Part shown: in pieces, positions 16,411 to 26,390 of the stretch
Numbering within the stretch: position 1 is the stretch's first letter
How the letters are laid out: every line of letters starts with the position of its first letter
From: Sphingomonadales bacterium 28-55-16
GTDB taxonomy: Bacteria > Pseudomonadota > Alphaproteobacteria > Sphingomonadales > Sphingomonadaceae
Length of the DNA: 64,000 nt
Direction of reading: 5' to 3'
Assembly (NCBI GenBank): GCA_002278855.1
Contig: NCGG01000012.1
Location: 1 to 64,000, forward strand
The notes under the pieces: generated by a model
The model's input: the letters and a program-made list of their open reading frames with translations, nothing else
Told to the model about the DNA's origin: nothing
Databases searched by the model: none
Made by a program: the position numbers and the translations under genes

Positions 16411-17694
16411 ATGGATTTCGATCTCAACGACAAGCAAACTTACTGGCGGGACCGTATCCGCGACCATAACGAACGCTTTTTGCGTCCGCGCGTTGCGGAT
16501 TATTATGCCGAGCAGGCCGTTGGCGATCGTTGGAAAGTGCTTCAAGTTGTTGAAGAAGAAAAGGCACGGGCTAAGGCCGCGGGCCTTTGGAACCTGTTCA
16601 TGCCGCCAACTTCCGGCCGCGTGCATGTCGACGACAGCGTGCATTTTGATGGTCCAGGCCTGACCAATATGGAATATGCATTATGCGCCGAAGAAATGGG
16701 CCGCATCGGCTTTGCCTCTGAAGTCTATAACTGTTCGGCGCCAGACACCGGCAATATGGAAGTGTTCCTGCGTTACGGCACCGCCGCACAAAAAGAAAAA
16801 TGGATGATCCCGTTGATGAACGGCGAAATCCGTTCGGCGTTTTTGATGACTGAGCCAGCGGTTGCTTCGTCCGACGCGACCAACATCGAAACCTCCATCC
16901 GCCGTGAAGGCGACGAATATATCCTCAATGGCGTGAAATGGTGGTCATCCGGCGCAGGCGACCCGCGCTGCAAAATCGCGATTGTCATGGGCAAGACCGA
17001 TTTCGAAGCCAAGCGCCATGCGCAGCAATCGATGGTGCTGATGGAGCTTGATGCCCCCGGCGTGAACATCCTGCGCCATTTGCCCGTGTTCGGATATGAC
17101 GATGCGCCGCATGGCCATATGGAAATCGAATTGAAGGATGTCCGTATTCCGGCATCCAACATGCTGCTCGGCGAAGGTCGCGGTTTCGAGATCGCACAAG
17201 GGCGCCTTGGACCAGGCCGTATCCACCATTGCATGCGCACCATCGGCACAGCCGAAGAGGCGCTGGAGAAAATGTGCAAGCGGCTGCAATCGCGCGTTGC
17301 CTTTGGCAAGACTGTTGCCGAACACAGCGTGTGGGAAGAACGCATTGCACGGGCGCGTATCGACATTGAAATGACGCGTCTGCTGTGCCTCAAGGCCGCG
17401 GATATGATGGACAAGGTCGGCAACAAGGCCGCAGCCGCAGAAATCGCAATGATCAAGGTGCAGGCCCCGAATATGGCGTTGAGCATCATCGACAATGCGA
17501 TCCAAGCGCATGGCGGCGGCGGCGTGTCCGACGATTTCGGCCTTGCATCCGCATGGGCGCATCAGCGCACTTTGCGTTTGGCCGATGGTCCAGACGAAGT
17601 GCACGCCCGCGCTATTGCCCGTATGGAGCTTGGCAAGCATGGTAGCCGGAGCAAAGATGCCTTATCCAGCGGCGACATGGGGGCAACACGGTGA
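16411..17694 (+). CDS. Acyl-CoA dehydrogenase, ACAD11/LvaC type
   Basis: A 427-residue ACAD with [14 protein letters not shown] (FAD loop), [20 protein letters not shown] and the tail [31 protein letters not shown]. The canonical catalytic EGT is DGP here (LADGPDEVH), exactly as in mammalian ACAD11 and the bacterial enzymes that pair with an aminoglycoside-phosphotransferase-fold kinase. In those systems the dehydrogenase-like protein handles a 4-phosphoacyl-CoA made by the kinase. A gene for just such a kinase lies two genes downstream. GAGGAATGAGCC precedes the ATG; the end overlaps the next gene (GTGA). Confidence 0.88.
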   Translation: MDFDLNDKQTYWRDRIRDHNERFLRPRVADYYAEQAVGDRWKVLQVVEEEKARAKAAGLWNLFMPPTSGRVHVDDSVHFDGPGLTNMEYALCAEEMGRIGFASEVYNCSAPDTGNMEVFLRYGTAAQKEKWMIPLMNGEIRSAFLMTEPAVASSDATNIETSIRREGDEYILNGVKWWSSGAGDPRCKIAIVMGKTDFEAKRHAQQSMVLMELDAPGVNILRHLPVFGYDDAPHGHMEIELKDVRIPASNMLLGEGRGFEIAQGRLGPGRIHHCMRTIGTAEEALEKMCKRLQSRVAFGKTVAEHSVWEERIARARIDIEMTRLLCLKAADMMDKVGNKAAAAEIAMIKVQAPNMALSIIDNAIQAHGGGGVSDDFGLASAWAHQRTLRLADGPDEVHARAIARMELGKHGSRSKDALSSGDMGATR

Positions 17695-18779
17695 AGGCTG
17701 CTGTCCTGATCGAAGCGGGTAAACCGCTTCAAATTGAGCAGATCAACATCGCCAATCCCGGGCCGCATGAGGTGCTTATCCGTACCGCGGCCTGTGGGCT
17801 GTGCCACAGCGACCTGCACTTTATCGAAGGCACCTATCCGCATCCTTTGCCCGCAATACCGGGGCATGAGGCAGCGGGCATCGTTGAGGCTGTGGGCAGT
17901 GAAGTGCGTACCGTTAAGGTCGGTGACGCGGTTGTCACCTGCCTTTCGGCATTTTGCGGCCATTGCGAATATTGCGTCACTGGGCGGATGTCGCTGTGCC
18001 TTGGCGGCGAAACCCGCCGCAGGCCAGGCGAAGCACCGCGTCTGACGCGGCCAGACGGCAGCATCGTCAACCAGATGCTGAACCTGTCGGCTTATGCCGA
18101 AATGATGTTGGTGCATGAACATGCTTGCGTTGCCATTCACCCCGACATGCCTTTGCCGCAGGCGTCGGTCATTGGCTGCGCTGTGACCACGGGCGCGGGT
18201 ACGATTTTCAATGCGTGTAAAGTCACGCCCGGCGAAACCGTTGCGGTCATTGGCTGTGGCGGCGTTGGCCTTGCCACGATTAACGCAGCCAAGATTGCAG
18301 GCGCAGGACGCATCATCGCGGCTGACCCGTTGCCGGAAAAGCGCGCAATGGCGTTGAAGCTGGGCGCGACCGATGTTGTCGATGCCCTGGCCGATGATGC
18401 CGCTGCGCAGATTCAGGAACTGACCAAGGGCGGTGTCGATCATGCGATTGAAGCTGTGGGACGTCCTGCATCCGGCACGCTTGCGGTCAAGTCACTCAAG
18501 CGTGGTGGAACAGCAACCATCCTTGGCATGATGCCGTTGCAGCATTCGGTTGGCTTGTCCGCGATGGACCTGTTGTCCGGCAAGAAACTGCAAGGCGCGA
18601 TCATGGGCGGCAACCGCTTCCCAGTTGATATCCCGCGTCTGGTGGATTTCTACATGCGCGGTCTGCTGGACCTCGACACCATCATTTCGGAGACCATTCC
18701 GCTGGAGCGGATCAACGAGGGCTTTGACCAGATGAAGCGCGGCGATTCAGCCCGTTCGGTCATCGTTTTTGACCAATGA
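17691..18779 (+). CDS. Zinc-dependent alcohol dehydrogenase
   Basis: A 362-residue medium-chain dehydrogenase. The catalytic zinc ligands are in CGLCHSD, GHEAAG and CAVTTGAG. The structural zinc motif [15 protein letters not shown] is complete (C-x2-C-x2-C-x7-C). The Rossmann motif is [10 protein letters not shown]. It resembles class III-like ADHs. It would oxidise an alcohol to an aldehyde or ketone. GTG 17691 overlaps the preceding stop, and its own end overlaps the kinase gene by ATGA, so the three genes are translationally coupled. Confidence 0.9.
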   Translation: MKAAVLIEAGKPLQIEQINIANPGPHEVLIRTAACGLCHSDLHFIEGTYPHPLPAIPGHEAAGIVEAVGSEVRTVKVGDAVVTCLSAFCGHCEYCVTGRMSLCLGGETRRRPGEAPRLTRPDGSIVNQMLNLSAYAEMMLVHEHACVAIHPDMPLPQASVIGCAVTTGAGTIFNACKVTPGETVAVIGCGGVGLATINAAKIAGAGRIIAADPLPEKRAMALKLGATDVVDALADDAAAQIQELTKGGVDHAIEAVGRPASGTLAVKSLKRGGTATILGMMPLQHSVGLSAMDLLSGKKLQGAIMGGNRFPVDIPRLVDFYMRGLLDLDTIISETIPLERINEGFDQMKRGDSARSVIVFDQ

Positions 18780-19858
18780 GTACAGCGCCAACCCCGATTG
18801 ACGCGCAAACGGCCTTTACCGGAACGGTTGCGCCAACGGGTGCAGACATCCTTGATGCCACAGCATTGGCACAATGGATGGACACCCATGTCGAAGGTTT
18901 TGAAGGCCCGGTCGAAGTTCTGAAATTCGCCGGCGGCCAGTCGAACCCGACCTACCGGTTGAACGCCAAAAGCGGTTCTTATGTGCTGCGCCGCAAGCCA
19001 TTTGGCGTATTGCTGCCCAGCGCACATGCCGTTGACCGGGAATATAAGGTGATTGCGGGCTTGTACCCAACGGGCTTTCCCGTCGCCAAACCCTTTGGCC
19101 TGTGCACTGACGATACGGTCGCGGGATCGATGTTCTACATCATGGATATGGTCGAGGGCCGCACCATCTGGGACGGCGCGATGCCGGGGTCAAACCCCGC
19201 CGAGCGTCGCGCGACCTATGAGGCCATGATTGACACCCTCGCAGCATTGCACAATGTCGATGTTGAAAATGCTGGCCTGTCGGACTTTGGCAAGCCCGGC
19301 AATTATTTCGGGCGTCAGGTGGAACGCTGGACCAAGCAATATCGCCTCGCTGAAACCGAGACGATGCCCGAAATGGAGCGCCTTATCGAATGGCTGCCGA
19401 GGACTTTGCCGGAGCAAACCCGCACCAGCGTCGTCCATGGCGACTATCGCATTGATAATATGATCTTCGATGCGAAAGAGGCGAAGGTCGTCGCGGTGCT
19501 GGACTGGGAATTGTCGACCTTGGGCGACCCGCTGGCCGATTTTACCTATGTCGCGATGGCATGGGTGACGCAGAATGAAGGCCGCTCGGGTGTCATGGAC
19601 TTGGATCGCGCAGCGTTAGGCATTCCTGAATTGGACGCGATGGTCGAACGTTATTGCGCCGCCACGAACCGTGACGGCGTGCCGGATATGAACTGGTATT
19701 TTGCGTATAATTTCTTCCGGCTCGCCGGAATTATCCAAGGCATCAAAAAACGTGTCATCGACGGCACCGCAAGTTCGTCACATGCACAAGCCATGGCCGA
19801 ACGCGTGTTCCCGCTGGCCGAATCTGCATGGAAGTTCGCCGAGAAGGCTGGGGCGTAA
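18776..19858 (+). CDS. Phosphotransferase family protein, ACAD10/11 kinase-domain type
   Basis: A 360-residue APH-fold kinase. Visible are GGQSNPTYRL (nucleotide loop), VLRRKPFG with the phosphate-binding Lys region, VVHGDYRIDNMIF (catalytic HGD-x-x-x-D/N) and VLDWELSTLGDPLADF (metal-binding DWE). The sequence around HGDYRIDN and DWELSTLGDPLAD closely follows the kinase domain of ACAD11 rather than antibiotic kinases. LvaA of Pseudomonas putida, which phosphorylates 4-hydroxyacyl-CoA, is of this type. It follows the ADH gene with an ATGA overlap. Antibiotic resistance is not suggested by the context. Confidence 0.88.
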   Translation: MSTAPTPIDAQTAFTGTVAPTGADILDATALAQWMDTHVEGFEGPVEVLKFAGGQSNPTYRLNAKSGSYVLRRKPFGVLLPSAHAVDREYKVIAGLYPTGFPVAKPFGLCTDDTVAGSMFYIMDMVEGRTIWDGAMPGSNPAERRATYEAMIDTLAALHNVDVENAGLSDFGKPGNYFGRQVERWTKQYRLAETETMPEMERLIEWLPRTLPEQTRTSVVHGDYRIDNMIFDAKEAKVVAVLDWELSTLGDPLADFTYVAMAWVTQNEGRSGVMDLDRAALGIPELDAMVERYCAATNRDGVPDMNWYFAYNFFRLAGIIQGIKKRVIDGTASSSHAQAMAERVFPLAESAWKFAEKAGA

Positions 19859-19900
19859 TTGATAATCCTCCCCGCACGCGGCGAGGAAAAGGAGAGAAGA

Positions 19901-20662
19901 ATGTCTTTATTCGATATGACCGGCAAGGTTGCCATCATCACAGGTTCATCGCGCGGCATTGGTCAGGCGATTGCCGAAGAAATGGCGGATCACGGCGCAA
20001 AAGTTGTGATTTCTAGCCGCAATATCGACGATTGCGCGACCGTCGCCGCTGGTATCAATGCCAAACATCCTGGCGCGGCGCTGGCGGTTGCGTCAAGCCT
20101 GTCCTCCAAGGAAAGCCTGCAAAATCTGGTCGATGAAGCGCGCAAGGCCTTTGGCAAGGTCGATGTTTTGGTCTGCAATGCGGCATCCAACCCGCATTAT
20201 GGGCCAATGGCGACAATCACGGACGAGCAATTGCGCAAGACATTGGACCATAATATCGTATCGCAGCATTGGTTGATCCAGATGGTCGTCCCCGAAATGA
20301 TCGCACGCAAATCGGGCTCCATCGTGATCGTCTCTTCCATTGGCGGCTTGCGCGGATCACCGATTTTGGGCGCATATGCGATCACCAAGGCCGCCGACAT
20401 CCAGATGACCAAGAATCTGGCGCGCGAATATGGCCCGTATAATGTGCGTATCAATTCGATCGCGCCCGGGCTGGTGAAAACCGATTTTGCCAAGGCCTTG
20501 TGGGAAAATCCCGAAAATTTGAAGGCATCAACCGCTGGCGCGGCGCTGGGCCGCATTGGCGAGCCGCGCGAAATCGCAGGCGCGGCTGTATATCTGGCGT
20601 CGGACGCCTCTACATTTATGACCGGTCAAACAATTGTGGTTGATGGAGGCGTCGTCGTATGA
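19901..20662 (+). CDS. SDR family oxidoreductase
   Basis: A 253-residue classical [11 protein letters not shown] near residue 13, [11 protein letters not shown] in place of the usual NNAG, Ser in [10 protein letters not shown] and the pair YAITK. The C-terminal [14 protein letters not shown] is standard. I set the start at ATG 19901 because AGGAGAG is 5-8 bases upstream; the open frame reaches back to 19859 but has no ribosome site there. It ends in an ATGA overlap with the second SDR. Substrate unknown; a hydroxyacyl-CoA or alcohol in the same pathway is likely. Confidence 0.88.
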   Translation: MSLFDMTGKVAIITGSSRGIGQAIAEEMADHGAKVVISSRNIDDCATVAAGINAKHPGAALAVASSLSSKESLQNLVDEARKAFGKVDVLVCNAASNPHYGPMATITDEQLRKTLDHNIVSQHWLIQMVVPEMIARKSGSIVIVSSIGGLRGSPILGAYAITKAADIQMTKNLAREYGPYNVRINSIAPGLVKTDFAKALWENPENLKASTAGAALGRIGEPREIAGAAVYLASDASTFMTGQTIVVDGGVVV

Positions 20663-21456
20663 GCGGAGCGTTAGAAGGCAAGATTGCTATCATTACGGGC
20701 GCGGGGTCAGGCATTGGCCGCGCGTCCGCCATCCGCTTTGCGGCCGAGGGTGCTAAAGTCGTTTTGGGAGACATGGCAGCATCGGTGCATGACACCGCGG
20801 CGATGATTGGCGATGCCGCGACGGCGGTTCAAATGGACGCCGGCGACGAAGCCGATGTGGCGGCGCTGGTTGCCCAGACAATCGCGCTGCACGGCCATCT
20901 CGACATTGCCTTTGCCAATGCTGGTATTTCGGGCGGCATGGAAGGCATCTTCGACAACACGGTTGAAAACTTCACCAGCGTCCTGCGCGTCAACCTGATT
21001 GGCCCTTGGTTGATGGTCAAGCATGCGGGCAAAGTCATGGCCGACGCCGGTAAAGGTGGATCGATCATCTTGACGGCAAGCGTCGCGGGTATCCGTTCGG
21101 GCGCAGGCGGTCCGCCTTATTCGGCGTCCAAAGCGGGCGTGATTAATCTGGCGCAAGTCAGCGCGCAGCAACTTTCGGGCACCAATGTCCGCTGCAACGC
21201 GATTTGCCCGGGGCTTACCGAAACCGGCATGACAAAGCCGACATTTGATTATGCCCGCGAAAAAGGCGTGACCGAGAAGATCGGCCGTCTGAACCCCTTG
21301 CGCCGCGGCGCACAGCCAGAGGAACTCGCCAATGTCGCATTGTTCCTCGCGAGTGACCAAGCGTCTTATGTCAACGGCCAAGCGATTGCGGTCGATGGCG
21401 GACTTTCAAGTTCGCACCCCGTGACCCGCCAATTAACAGGACAAACCGCAGTATGA
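20659..21456 (+). CDS. SDR family oxidoreductase
   Basis: A 265-residue [11 protein letters not shown] at about residues 14-21, [16 protein letters not shown] with the catalytic Ser and YSASK. The C-terminus [23 protein letters not shown] is extended a little past the usual end. Start and stop both overlap neighbours by four bases (ATGA), so it is in the same tightly coupled operon as the first SDR and the serine hydrolase. Related sphingomonad SDRs act on cyclic or long-chain alcohols, but this cannot be decided here. Confidence 0.88.
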   Translation: MSGALEGKIAIITGAGSGIGRASAIRFAAEGAKVVLGDMAASVHDTAAMIGDAATAVQMDAGDEADVAALVAQTIALHGHLDIAFANAGISGGMEGIFDNTVENFTSVLRVNLIGPWLMVKHAGKVMADAGKGGSIILTASVAGIRSGAGGPPYSASKAGVINLAQVSAQQLSGTNVRCNAICPGLTETGMTKPTFDYAREKGVTEKIGRLNPLRRGAQPEELANVALFLASDQASYVNGQAIAVDGGLSSSHPVTRQLTGQTAV

Positions 21457-22643
21457 ACGCCGAAGACCTAGGGTTCGTTTCCGACCGCCTCGCGCGCATT
21501 CCCGCATTCGTTCAGGCCAATTATCTCGACAATGGCAAATTGCCCTTTGCGTCGGTGTTGGTCGGCCGTGGCGACGATATCGCGCTCCAGTGGAGCTCGG
21601 GTGTCGCGGAAGATGCAATTTTCCGCATCGCGTCGATGACCAAACCGATTACCTCGGTCGCGTTCATGCAGTTGGTGGAACAGGGCCTGGTTGCGCTGAC
21701 CGATCCGGTCGCCAAATATATCCCCGAATTTGCGAAATTGGGCGTCTTTGTGGGCGGTGGCGGCAATGTGCCGTTTATGACGCGCGCGCCATCGACGCAA
21801 ATGCGGGTGGTTGACCTGCTGCGGCATACCGCGGGTTTCACCTATAGTTTTCAGGAACAGGGCAATATCGACGCGGCCTATCGCAAAACCGATGTCGAAA
21901 GCTGGACCAAAAATACATCGCAGAGCGTGATTGATACGCTGGCGCAAATTCCGTTGGAATTCGACCCCGGGACGCAATGGAATTATTCGGTCGCCACAGA
22001 TGTGCTTGGCATCTTGGTCGAGCGGATCAGCGGGCTATCGTTGCCCGAATATTTCCAGACGCATATTTTCGCGCCCCTGGGCATGACCGACACCTTCTTT
22101 CAGGTGCCCGCCGATAAAGCCGCGCGCATCCCCGAAGGCTTCGGCTTTGATCCTGACGCAAAAATGAAGTTGATCGACAAGGCCGGTGCCGACAGCATGT
22201 GGGCCAAGGGCTGGTCATTCAATTCAGGCGGCGGCGGGCTGGCATCGAGCGTTGCCGATTATTATCGCTTCTGTCGGATGCTGCTCAATGGCGGCGCGTT
22301 GGATGGTGCGCAGATCCTCAGCCCCAAAACGATCGAGCTGATGACGGCCAACCATATTCCCGGCGGGCAGGACCTCTCGCAAATGTCCAAATCACTGTTC
22401 AGTGAGGCCGACATGGCGGGCATCGGTTTCGGCCTTGGCTTTGCCACGACGATCGACAGCGCGGCGACATTGACGCCTTGCTCCACGGGCGATTTCTATT
22501 GGGGGGGCATGTATTCCACGGCCTTCTTCGTTGATCCGGTCGAAGATATCATCATGATTTTCATGACGCAGCTATTGCCATCGACGACCTATCCGGTGCG
22601 CCGCGAGATCAAGACCATGATTTATGCGGCGCTGGCGGCGTAG
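21453..22643 (+). CDS. Serine hydrolase, beta-lactamase / EstB family
   Basis: A 396-residue class-C beta-lactamase-fold hydrolase. The Ser-x-x-Lys motif SMTK is at 61-64, and Tyr178 in QWNYSVATD fills the YxN place. [15 protein letters not shown] is typical of EstB-like esterases. No signal peptide is visible, so the enzyme is probably cytosolic and acts on an ester, lactone or amide of the pathway, not on antibiotics. It is the last gene of the operon (ATGA overlap with the SDR). Confidence 0.85.
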   Translation: MNAEDLGFVSDRLARIPAFVQANYLDNGKLPFASVLVGRGDDIALQWSSGVAEDAIFRIASMTKPITSVAFMQLVEQGLVALTDPVAKYIPEFAKLGVFVGGGGNVPFMTRAPSTQMRVVDLLRHTAGFTYSFQEQGNIDAAYRKTDVESWTKNTSQSVIDTLAQIPLEFDPGTQWNYSVATDVLGILVERISGLSLPEYFQTHIFAPLGMTDTFFQVPADKAARIPEGFGFDPDAKMKLIDKAGADSMWAKGWSFNSGGGGLASSVADYYRFCRMLLNGGALDGAQILSPKTIELMTANHIPGGQDLSQMSKSLFSEADMAGIGFGLGFATTIDSAATLTPCSTGDFYWGGMYSTAFFVDPVEDIIMIFMTQLLPSTTYPVRREIKTMIYAALAA

Positions 22644-22657
22644 GACGCGCCTCCCCG

Positions 22658-22682
22658 CGTCATCCTGAGCTTGTGTCAGAAT
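22658..22682. repeat. Degenerate intergenic repeat, sphingomonad type
   Basis: The stretch around CGTCATCCTGAGCTTGTG ending TCAGAAT carries a short imperfect palindrome (ATCCTGA/TCAGAAT). It resembles a dispersed repeat common between genes in sphingomonads and related bacteria (I recall it as CATCCTGAACTTGTTTCAGG). Here it has decayed and sits after the operon stop, where it might end transcription. Confidence 0.4.
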
Positions 22683-22740
22683 AACCACGCGGTGGGCCAG
22701 GATAGTATCAGGCGGCAAATCTAGGCGCCCGCACGTGCGC

Positions 22741-23643
22741 CTAAACCGTCGCTATTTCCACCTGCCCCACTGGCTCGGGCTTTGCGCGCGCGGCAATCAG
22801 GCTACCGCTGACAATTAAGGCCGTGCCCAAGAGCACGGGCACAGTGACGGGTTCGGCAAAGAACAGCCAACCAAAAAGCGCTGCCCAGACAAAGCCTGTA
22901 TATTCAACGGGTATCAAAATCTGTGCTTCCGCCCGCGCATAAGCCCAGCTTAAGAGCAACAGCGAGATCACCGCCAAGGCCGCCGCGCCGCCAATCATGG
23001 GCGCATCGGAGACACCAATGGGCTGCAGGAACCACGGCGCTACGAAGCTAAGGGTCGCCGCGACGAAAAGATTTTGAAAAAATGCGATTTCAATAGGCCC
23101 TGCAACCTGCGCCTGCTTACGCGCGAGGATCAGATTATAGGCAAACACAACCGCCGAAAACAAAACCGCCGCAGCGCCCCATACATGCCCGCTGCTATAG
23201 TGCCCGCTCAAGCGGCCAGTCAGGATGATAACCACGCCGCCAAGCCCCGCCAGCGACGCCCAGATAGCTTCGCGGCCTATTTTTTCCCCTAACATGACGG
23301 CAGCAAGATAGAGCGCGATGACGGGCGCAATAAAACTGAGCCCAAGGGCTTCGGCCAAAGGCAATTTCGTCAGTGACCAGAAAAAACTGACCGCCATCAC
23401 CGACACTATCATGCTGCGCCACAGATGCATTTTCAGGATGTGCGCAGGCGGCCATTTCTGCCGCATGCCGAAAAACAACAGCCCCATGAACAACGCACCA
23501 AAGCAGTTGCGCCACATCACGGCGTTATAGGCGCCAAGCGACAAAGCGAGGTCCTTCATCACCGCGTCCATGAGCGAGAATGTACCTATGCCCGCCGCAG
23601 CCACCATGAACGGAATGAACGGGCGCGGGTGGAGTTCAGCCAT
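22741..23643 (-). CDS. DMT-superfamily (EamA) transporter
   Basis: A 300-residue protein with ten hydrophobic segments in two EamA repeats (about residues 8-140 and 155-290). Motifs such as MWRNCFGALFMGLLFFGM and LVALGLSFIAPV-like text (LAEALGLSFIAPVIALYLAAVMLGEKIG) are standard for this export family. The substrate is unknown. It is third in an operon with ispG and the GNAT gene; the gap to the latter is two bases. Confidence 0.85.
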   Translation of the reverse strand: MAELHPRPFIPFMVAAAGIGTFSLMDAVMKDLALSLGAYNAVMWRNCFGALFMGLLFFGMRQKWPPAHILKMHLWRSMIVSVMAVSFFWSLTKLPLAEALGLSFIAPVIALYLAAVMLGEKIGREAIWASLAGLGGVVIILTGRLSGHYSSGHVWGAAAVLFSAVVFAYNLILARKQAQVAGPIEIAFFQNLFVAATLSFVAPWFLQPIGVSDAPMIGGAAALAVISLLLLSWAYARAEAQILIPVEYTGFVWAALFGWLFFAEPVTVPVLLGTALIVSGSLIAARAKPEPVGQVEIATV

Positions 23644-23645
23644 GT

Positions 23646-24131
23646 CTAGAGGCTGTGTGTCGCAAGATTATTCAGCGCCGCGCCATCGACGCGGTAGACG
23701 GTCCATTCGTCCATCGGCGTTGCGCCGAGCGCCTTATAAAAATCAATTGCGGGCGTGTTCCAGTCCAGCACGGACCATTCGAGCCGCGCACAATCGCGTT
23801 CAACCGCCAGCTGTGCAAGCGTGCCCAGCAACGCCTTGCCAAGCCCCGACCCACGCGCATCCGGCCGGACGAACAAATCCTCCAGATAAATGCCCGGCCG
23901 TCCTTCGAAGGTCGAAAAATTATGGAAGAATAAAGCGAACCCTTGGGCCACGCCGTCAATCTCGCCGATCAGCACCTCCGCATAAGGCCGCGGTCCGAAC
24001 AGCTTTTGCGCCATCACCGCTTCATCAAAACGCACTGCATGGGCAAGCTTTTCATATTCCGCCAAGTCGCGAATGAACTGCCCGATAAGTGAGATATCGG
24101 CTGGCGTTGCCGCCCGTATCGAGAGGCTCAA
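23646..24131 (-). CDS. GNAT family N-acetyltransferase
   Basis: A 161-residue GNAT protein. The acetyl-CoA motif A reads [19 protein letters not shown] (RxxGxG/A). The segment [10 protein letters not shown] and [18 protein letters not shown] place it near diamine/spermidine acetyltransferases (SAT-like). The acceptor is not proven. Its ATG overlaps the ispG stop (ATGA), so it is co-translated with ispG. Confidence 0.85.
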   Translation of the reverse strand: MSLSIRAATPADISLIGQFIRDLAEYEKLAHAVRFDEAVMAQKLFGPRPYAEVLIGEIDGVAQGFALFFHNFSTFEGRPGIYLEDLFVRPDARGSGLGKALLGTLAQLAVERDCARLEWSVLDWNTPAIDFYKALGATPMDEWTVYRVDGAALNNLATHSL

Positions 24132-25267
24132 GCCATTTTCCCGTGCAAACTATCCATGCTCACGCTGGCGCCGGCGTCGATCTCTGCGGCTTTGGCCTCA
24201 ACCAAGCGCACAATATGGCTGACCATGTCGTCATCCGCGACATGATGGTCGGTAACACCGGAAAGATAGACCATATGCTTGCCATTGCCGCCGCCCGTGA
24301 TGCCAATGTCGGTTTCGCGCGCTTCGCCCGGGCCGTTGACGACGCAGCCAAGGACCGAAAGCGACATCGGTGTTTTGATATGGCCAAGTGCGTCTTCAAG
24401 TTTCTGCACCGTGCGGATAACGTCGAAGCCTTGGCGCGCGCAGCTTGGGCAGCTGACAACGCGCACGCCGCGGGTGCGCAGGCCCAAGGCTTTCAGAATT
24501 TCATAGCCAACGCGGACTTCTTCTTCAGGCTCAGCCGATAGGCTCACGCGGATCGTGTCGCCGATACCCGCCCACAGCAAATTGCCCATGCCGATGGAGG
24601 ATTTTACGGTTCCGCCAATAAGCCCGCCCGCCTCTGTAATCCCAAGATGAATGGGGCAATCAACCGCCTCGGCAAGACCCATATAGGCCGCAACCGCCAA
24701 GAAGACGTCCGACGCCTTCACTGCCACTTTATATTCGTGGAAATCATGGTCCTGAAGCAGCTTGATATGGTCAAGCGCGCTTTCAATCAGCGCCTCAGGG
24801 CATGGCTCGCCATATTTTTCCAGAAGGTCTTTTTCAAGGCTTCCTGCGTTTACGCCGATACGGATCGCGCAACCATTGGCCTTGGCGGCGTTAACGACTT
24901 CTTTCACGCGCGCGGACGAACCGATATTGCCGGGGTTGATCCGCAGACAGGCCGCACCCGCGTCCGCCGCCTCAAGCGCGCGTTTATAATGAAAATGGAT
25001 GTCCGCGACGATGGGCACATGGGCTGCACGGACAATCTGTTTCAGTGCCGCTGTGCTCTCGACATCGGGGCAAGATACGCGGATGATATCAACGCCCGCA
25101 TCTTCGCAGCGGCGGATCTGGTCGATGGTCGCGCCGGCATCGCTGGTCAGCGTGTTGGTCATCGTTTGCACCGAAATTGGGGCGTTACCACCAACGGGCA
25201 CTTTACCGACCATGATCTGGCGGGACTGACGGCGCGCGATATCGCGCCAAGGGCGAATAGAAGACAT
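24128..25267 (-). CDS. ispG: 4-hydroxy-3-methylbut-2-enyl-diphosphate synthase (flavodoxin)
   Basis: IspG (GcpE) is the penultimate enzyme of the MEP isoprenoid pathway. It is a 379-residue TIM-barrel plus [4Fe-4S] domain. Visible are [41 protein letters not shown] and the cluster ligands [12 protein letters not shown] and [12 protein letters not shown] chose ATG 25267 ([10 protein letters not shown]) as the conserved start; the frame stays open to 25309 without support. It leads a three-gene minus-strand operon with GNAT and EamA. Confidence 0.96.
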   Translation of the reverse strand: MSSIRPWRDIARRQSRQIMVGKVPVGGNAPISVQTMTNTLTSDAGATIDQIRRCEDAGVDIIRVSCPDVESTAALKQIVRAAHVPIVADIHFHYKRALEAADAGAACLRINPGNIGSSARVKEVVNAAKANGCAIRIGVNAGSLEKDLLEKYGEPCPEALIESALDHIKLLQDHDFHEYKVAVKASDVFLAVAAYMGLAEAVDCPIHLGITEAGGLIGGTVKSSIGMGNLLWAGIGDTIRVSLSAEPEEEVRVGYEILKALGLRTRGVRVVSCPSCARQGFDVIRTVQKLEDALGHIKTPMSLSVLGCVVNGPGEARETDIGITGGGNGKHMVYLSGVTDHHVADDDMVSHIVRLVEAKAAEIDAGASVSMDSLHGKMA

Positions 25268-25443
25268 AGATGCGATATAGGCGGCTTGGCATTTTCCCGC
25301 AATCATCATCCTAAACTGTTTTCGCGATGCTGTGCCGGACCCTATTGCCCAGATGTTTGCCTGTCAGGCGCTGCGTACGCCCAATGCATCGACAGCGCAT
25401 ATGCCGATATATTTCCTTTCAAAACCCGCTTAAGGCGCTGAGC

Positions 25444-26280
25444 ATGAAACGTCTTCTTACGGCCCTCATCGTGCTTCTCGCCCCGCTCGCGCCTGCCCAT
25501 GCTTATTGGGAATATGGCCATCACACCGTCGCGCAGATTGCGCAGGCCAATATGTCACCCGTGGCGCGGGCCAATATGCAGCGACTGCTGCGCGCCGCGC
25601 CGATGCTGGGCACGCCCACATGCGCTCTGCGTAACATCGGCGATGTCAGCGTCTGGGCGGATTGCATAAAGGGCGACCGTGTACGCTGGGGCTATACCAA
25701 CAGCTGGCATTACCAAAATGTCGACATCTGTAAGCCATTCGACCTCAAAAGCGCCTGTGCCGACGGCAATTGCGTTTCGGCGCAGATTGACCGGAATTTC
25801 GCCTTGCTGGCCAACAAGGCACTGCCCGCGCATGTCCGGTTGGAGGCGTTGGCGTTTCTGGTACATTTTGTGGGCGACATACATCAGCCATTACATGCCG
25901 GTGACCATGCCGACCGCGGCGGCAATGACCTGAAAGCCACTTATGGTGTGATGCCCGGCTATAATCTGCATTCCGTTTGGGATGGACTTTTGGCGGATCG
26001 CGCGCTGTCCGCCGCGCCCGCTATCGTCCGGACATTTGCGCCTGCGGAAAAGGCCGCTGTGGATCAAGGCAATGCGCGCAGCTGGAGCGAAGAAAATTGG
26101 GCGATATCCCAAAACATCGCTTATCCGCGTGCCGTGGATGGCGACCCCTGCGGCGCCAAGCCAACCGCACCCGTGGTCATTGATGAAGCCGACGTCGCTG
26201 CATCACGCGCTGCCCTGCGGCAACAGGTTGAACGCGGCGGCATTCGGCTGGCGCGGTTATTGGATGAGGCTTTGGGCTAA
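25444..26280 (+). CDS. S1/P1-type nuclease, secreted
   Basis: A 278-residue zinc nuclease. The signal peptide (MKRLLTALIVLLAPLAPAHA) is followed by YWEYGHHTVAQIAQ. Family enzymes hydrolyse single-stranded nucleic acid with a tri-zinc cluster; ligands visible are the N-terminal Trp/His, HFVGDIHQPLHAGDHADRGGNDL and NLHSVWDG. In most members the mature protein begins with Trp, whose amino group binds zinc. Here Tyr precedes Trp after the predicted cleavage site, which is odd or means cleavage one residue later. ATG 25444 is chosen because the signal peptide starts there. Confidence 0.88.
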   Translation: MKRLLTALIVLLAPLAPAHAYWEYGHHTVAQIAQANMSPVARANMQRLLRAAPMLGTPTCALRNIGDVSVWADCIKGDRVRWGYTNSWHYQNVDICKPFDLKSACADGNCVSAQIDRNFALLANKALPAHVRLEALAFLVHFVGDIHQPLHAGDHADRGGNDLKATYGVMPGYNLHSVWDGLLADRALSAAPAIVRTFAPAEKAAVDQGNARSWSEENWAISQNIAYPRAVDGDPCGAKPTAPVVIDEADVAASRAALRQQVERGGIRLARLLDEALG

Positions 26281-26332
26281 GGCACCGAAATCCTCGCGCC
26301 ATGTCTATCTGCGCGGGATGCGATAGCATGAC

Positions 26333-26371
26333 AAAAAGGGCTGCACGGACCTTTGCCGGTGCAGCCCTTTT
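26333..26371. terminator. Bidirectional terminator between the nuclease and M3 peptidase genes
   Basis: AAAGGGCTGCAC and GTGCAGCCCTTT make a perfect 12-bp stem around a 12-base loop, with A-runs before and T-runs after. It can stop both convergent genes. Confidence 0.85.
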
Positions 26372-26390
26372 GTGATGTTATGCCCGCCGC

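Noticed and set aside
18776-19858. Aminoglycoside resistance kinase
   Set aside because: The motifs fit ACAD10/11-type kinases and the neighbours are fatty-acid-type enzymes, so resistance is not supported.
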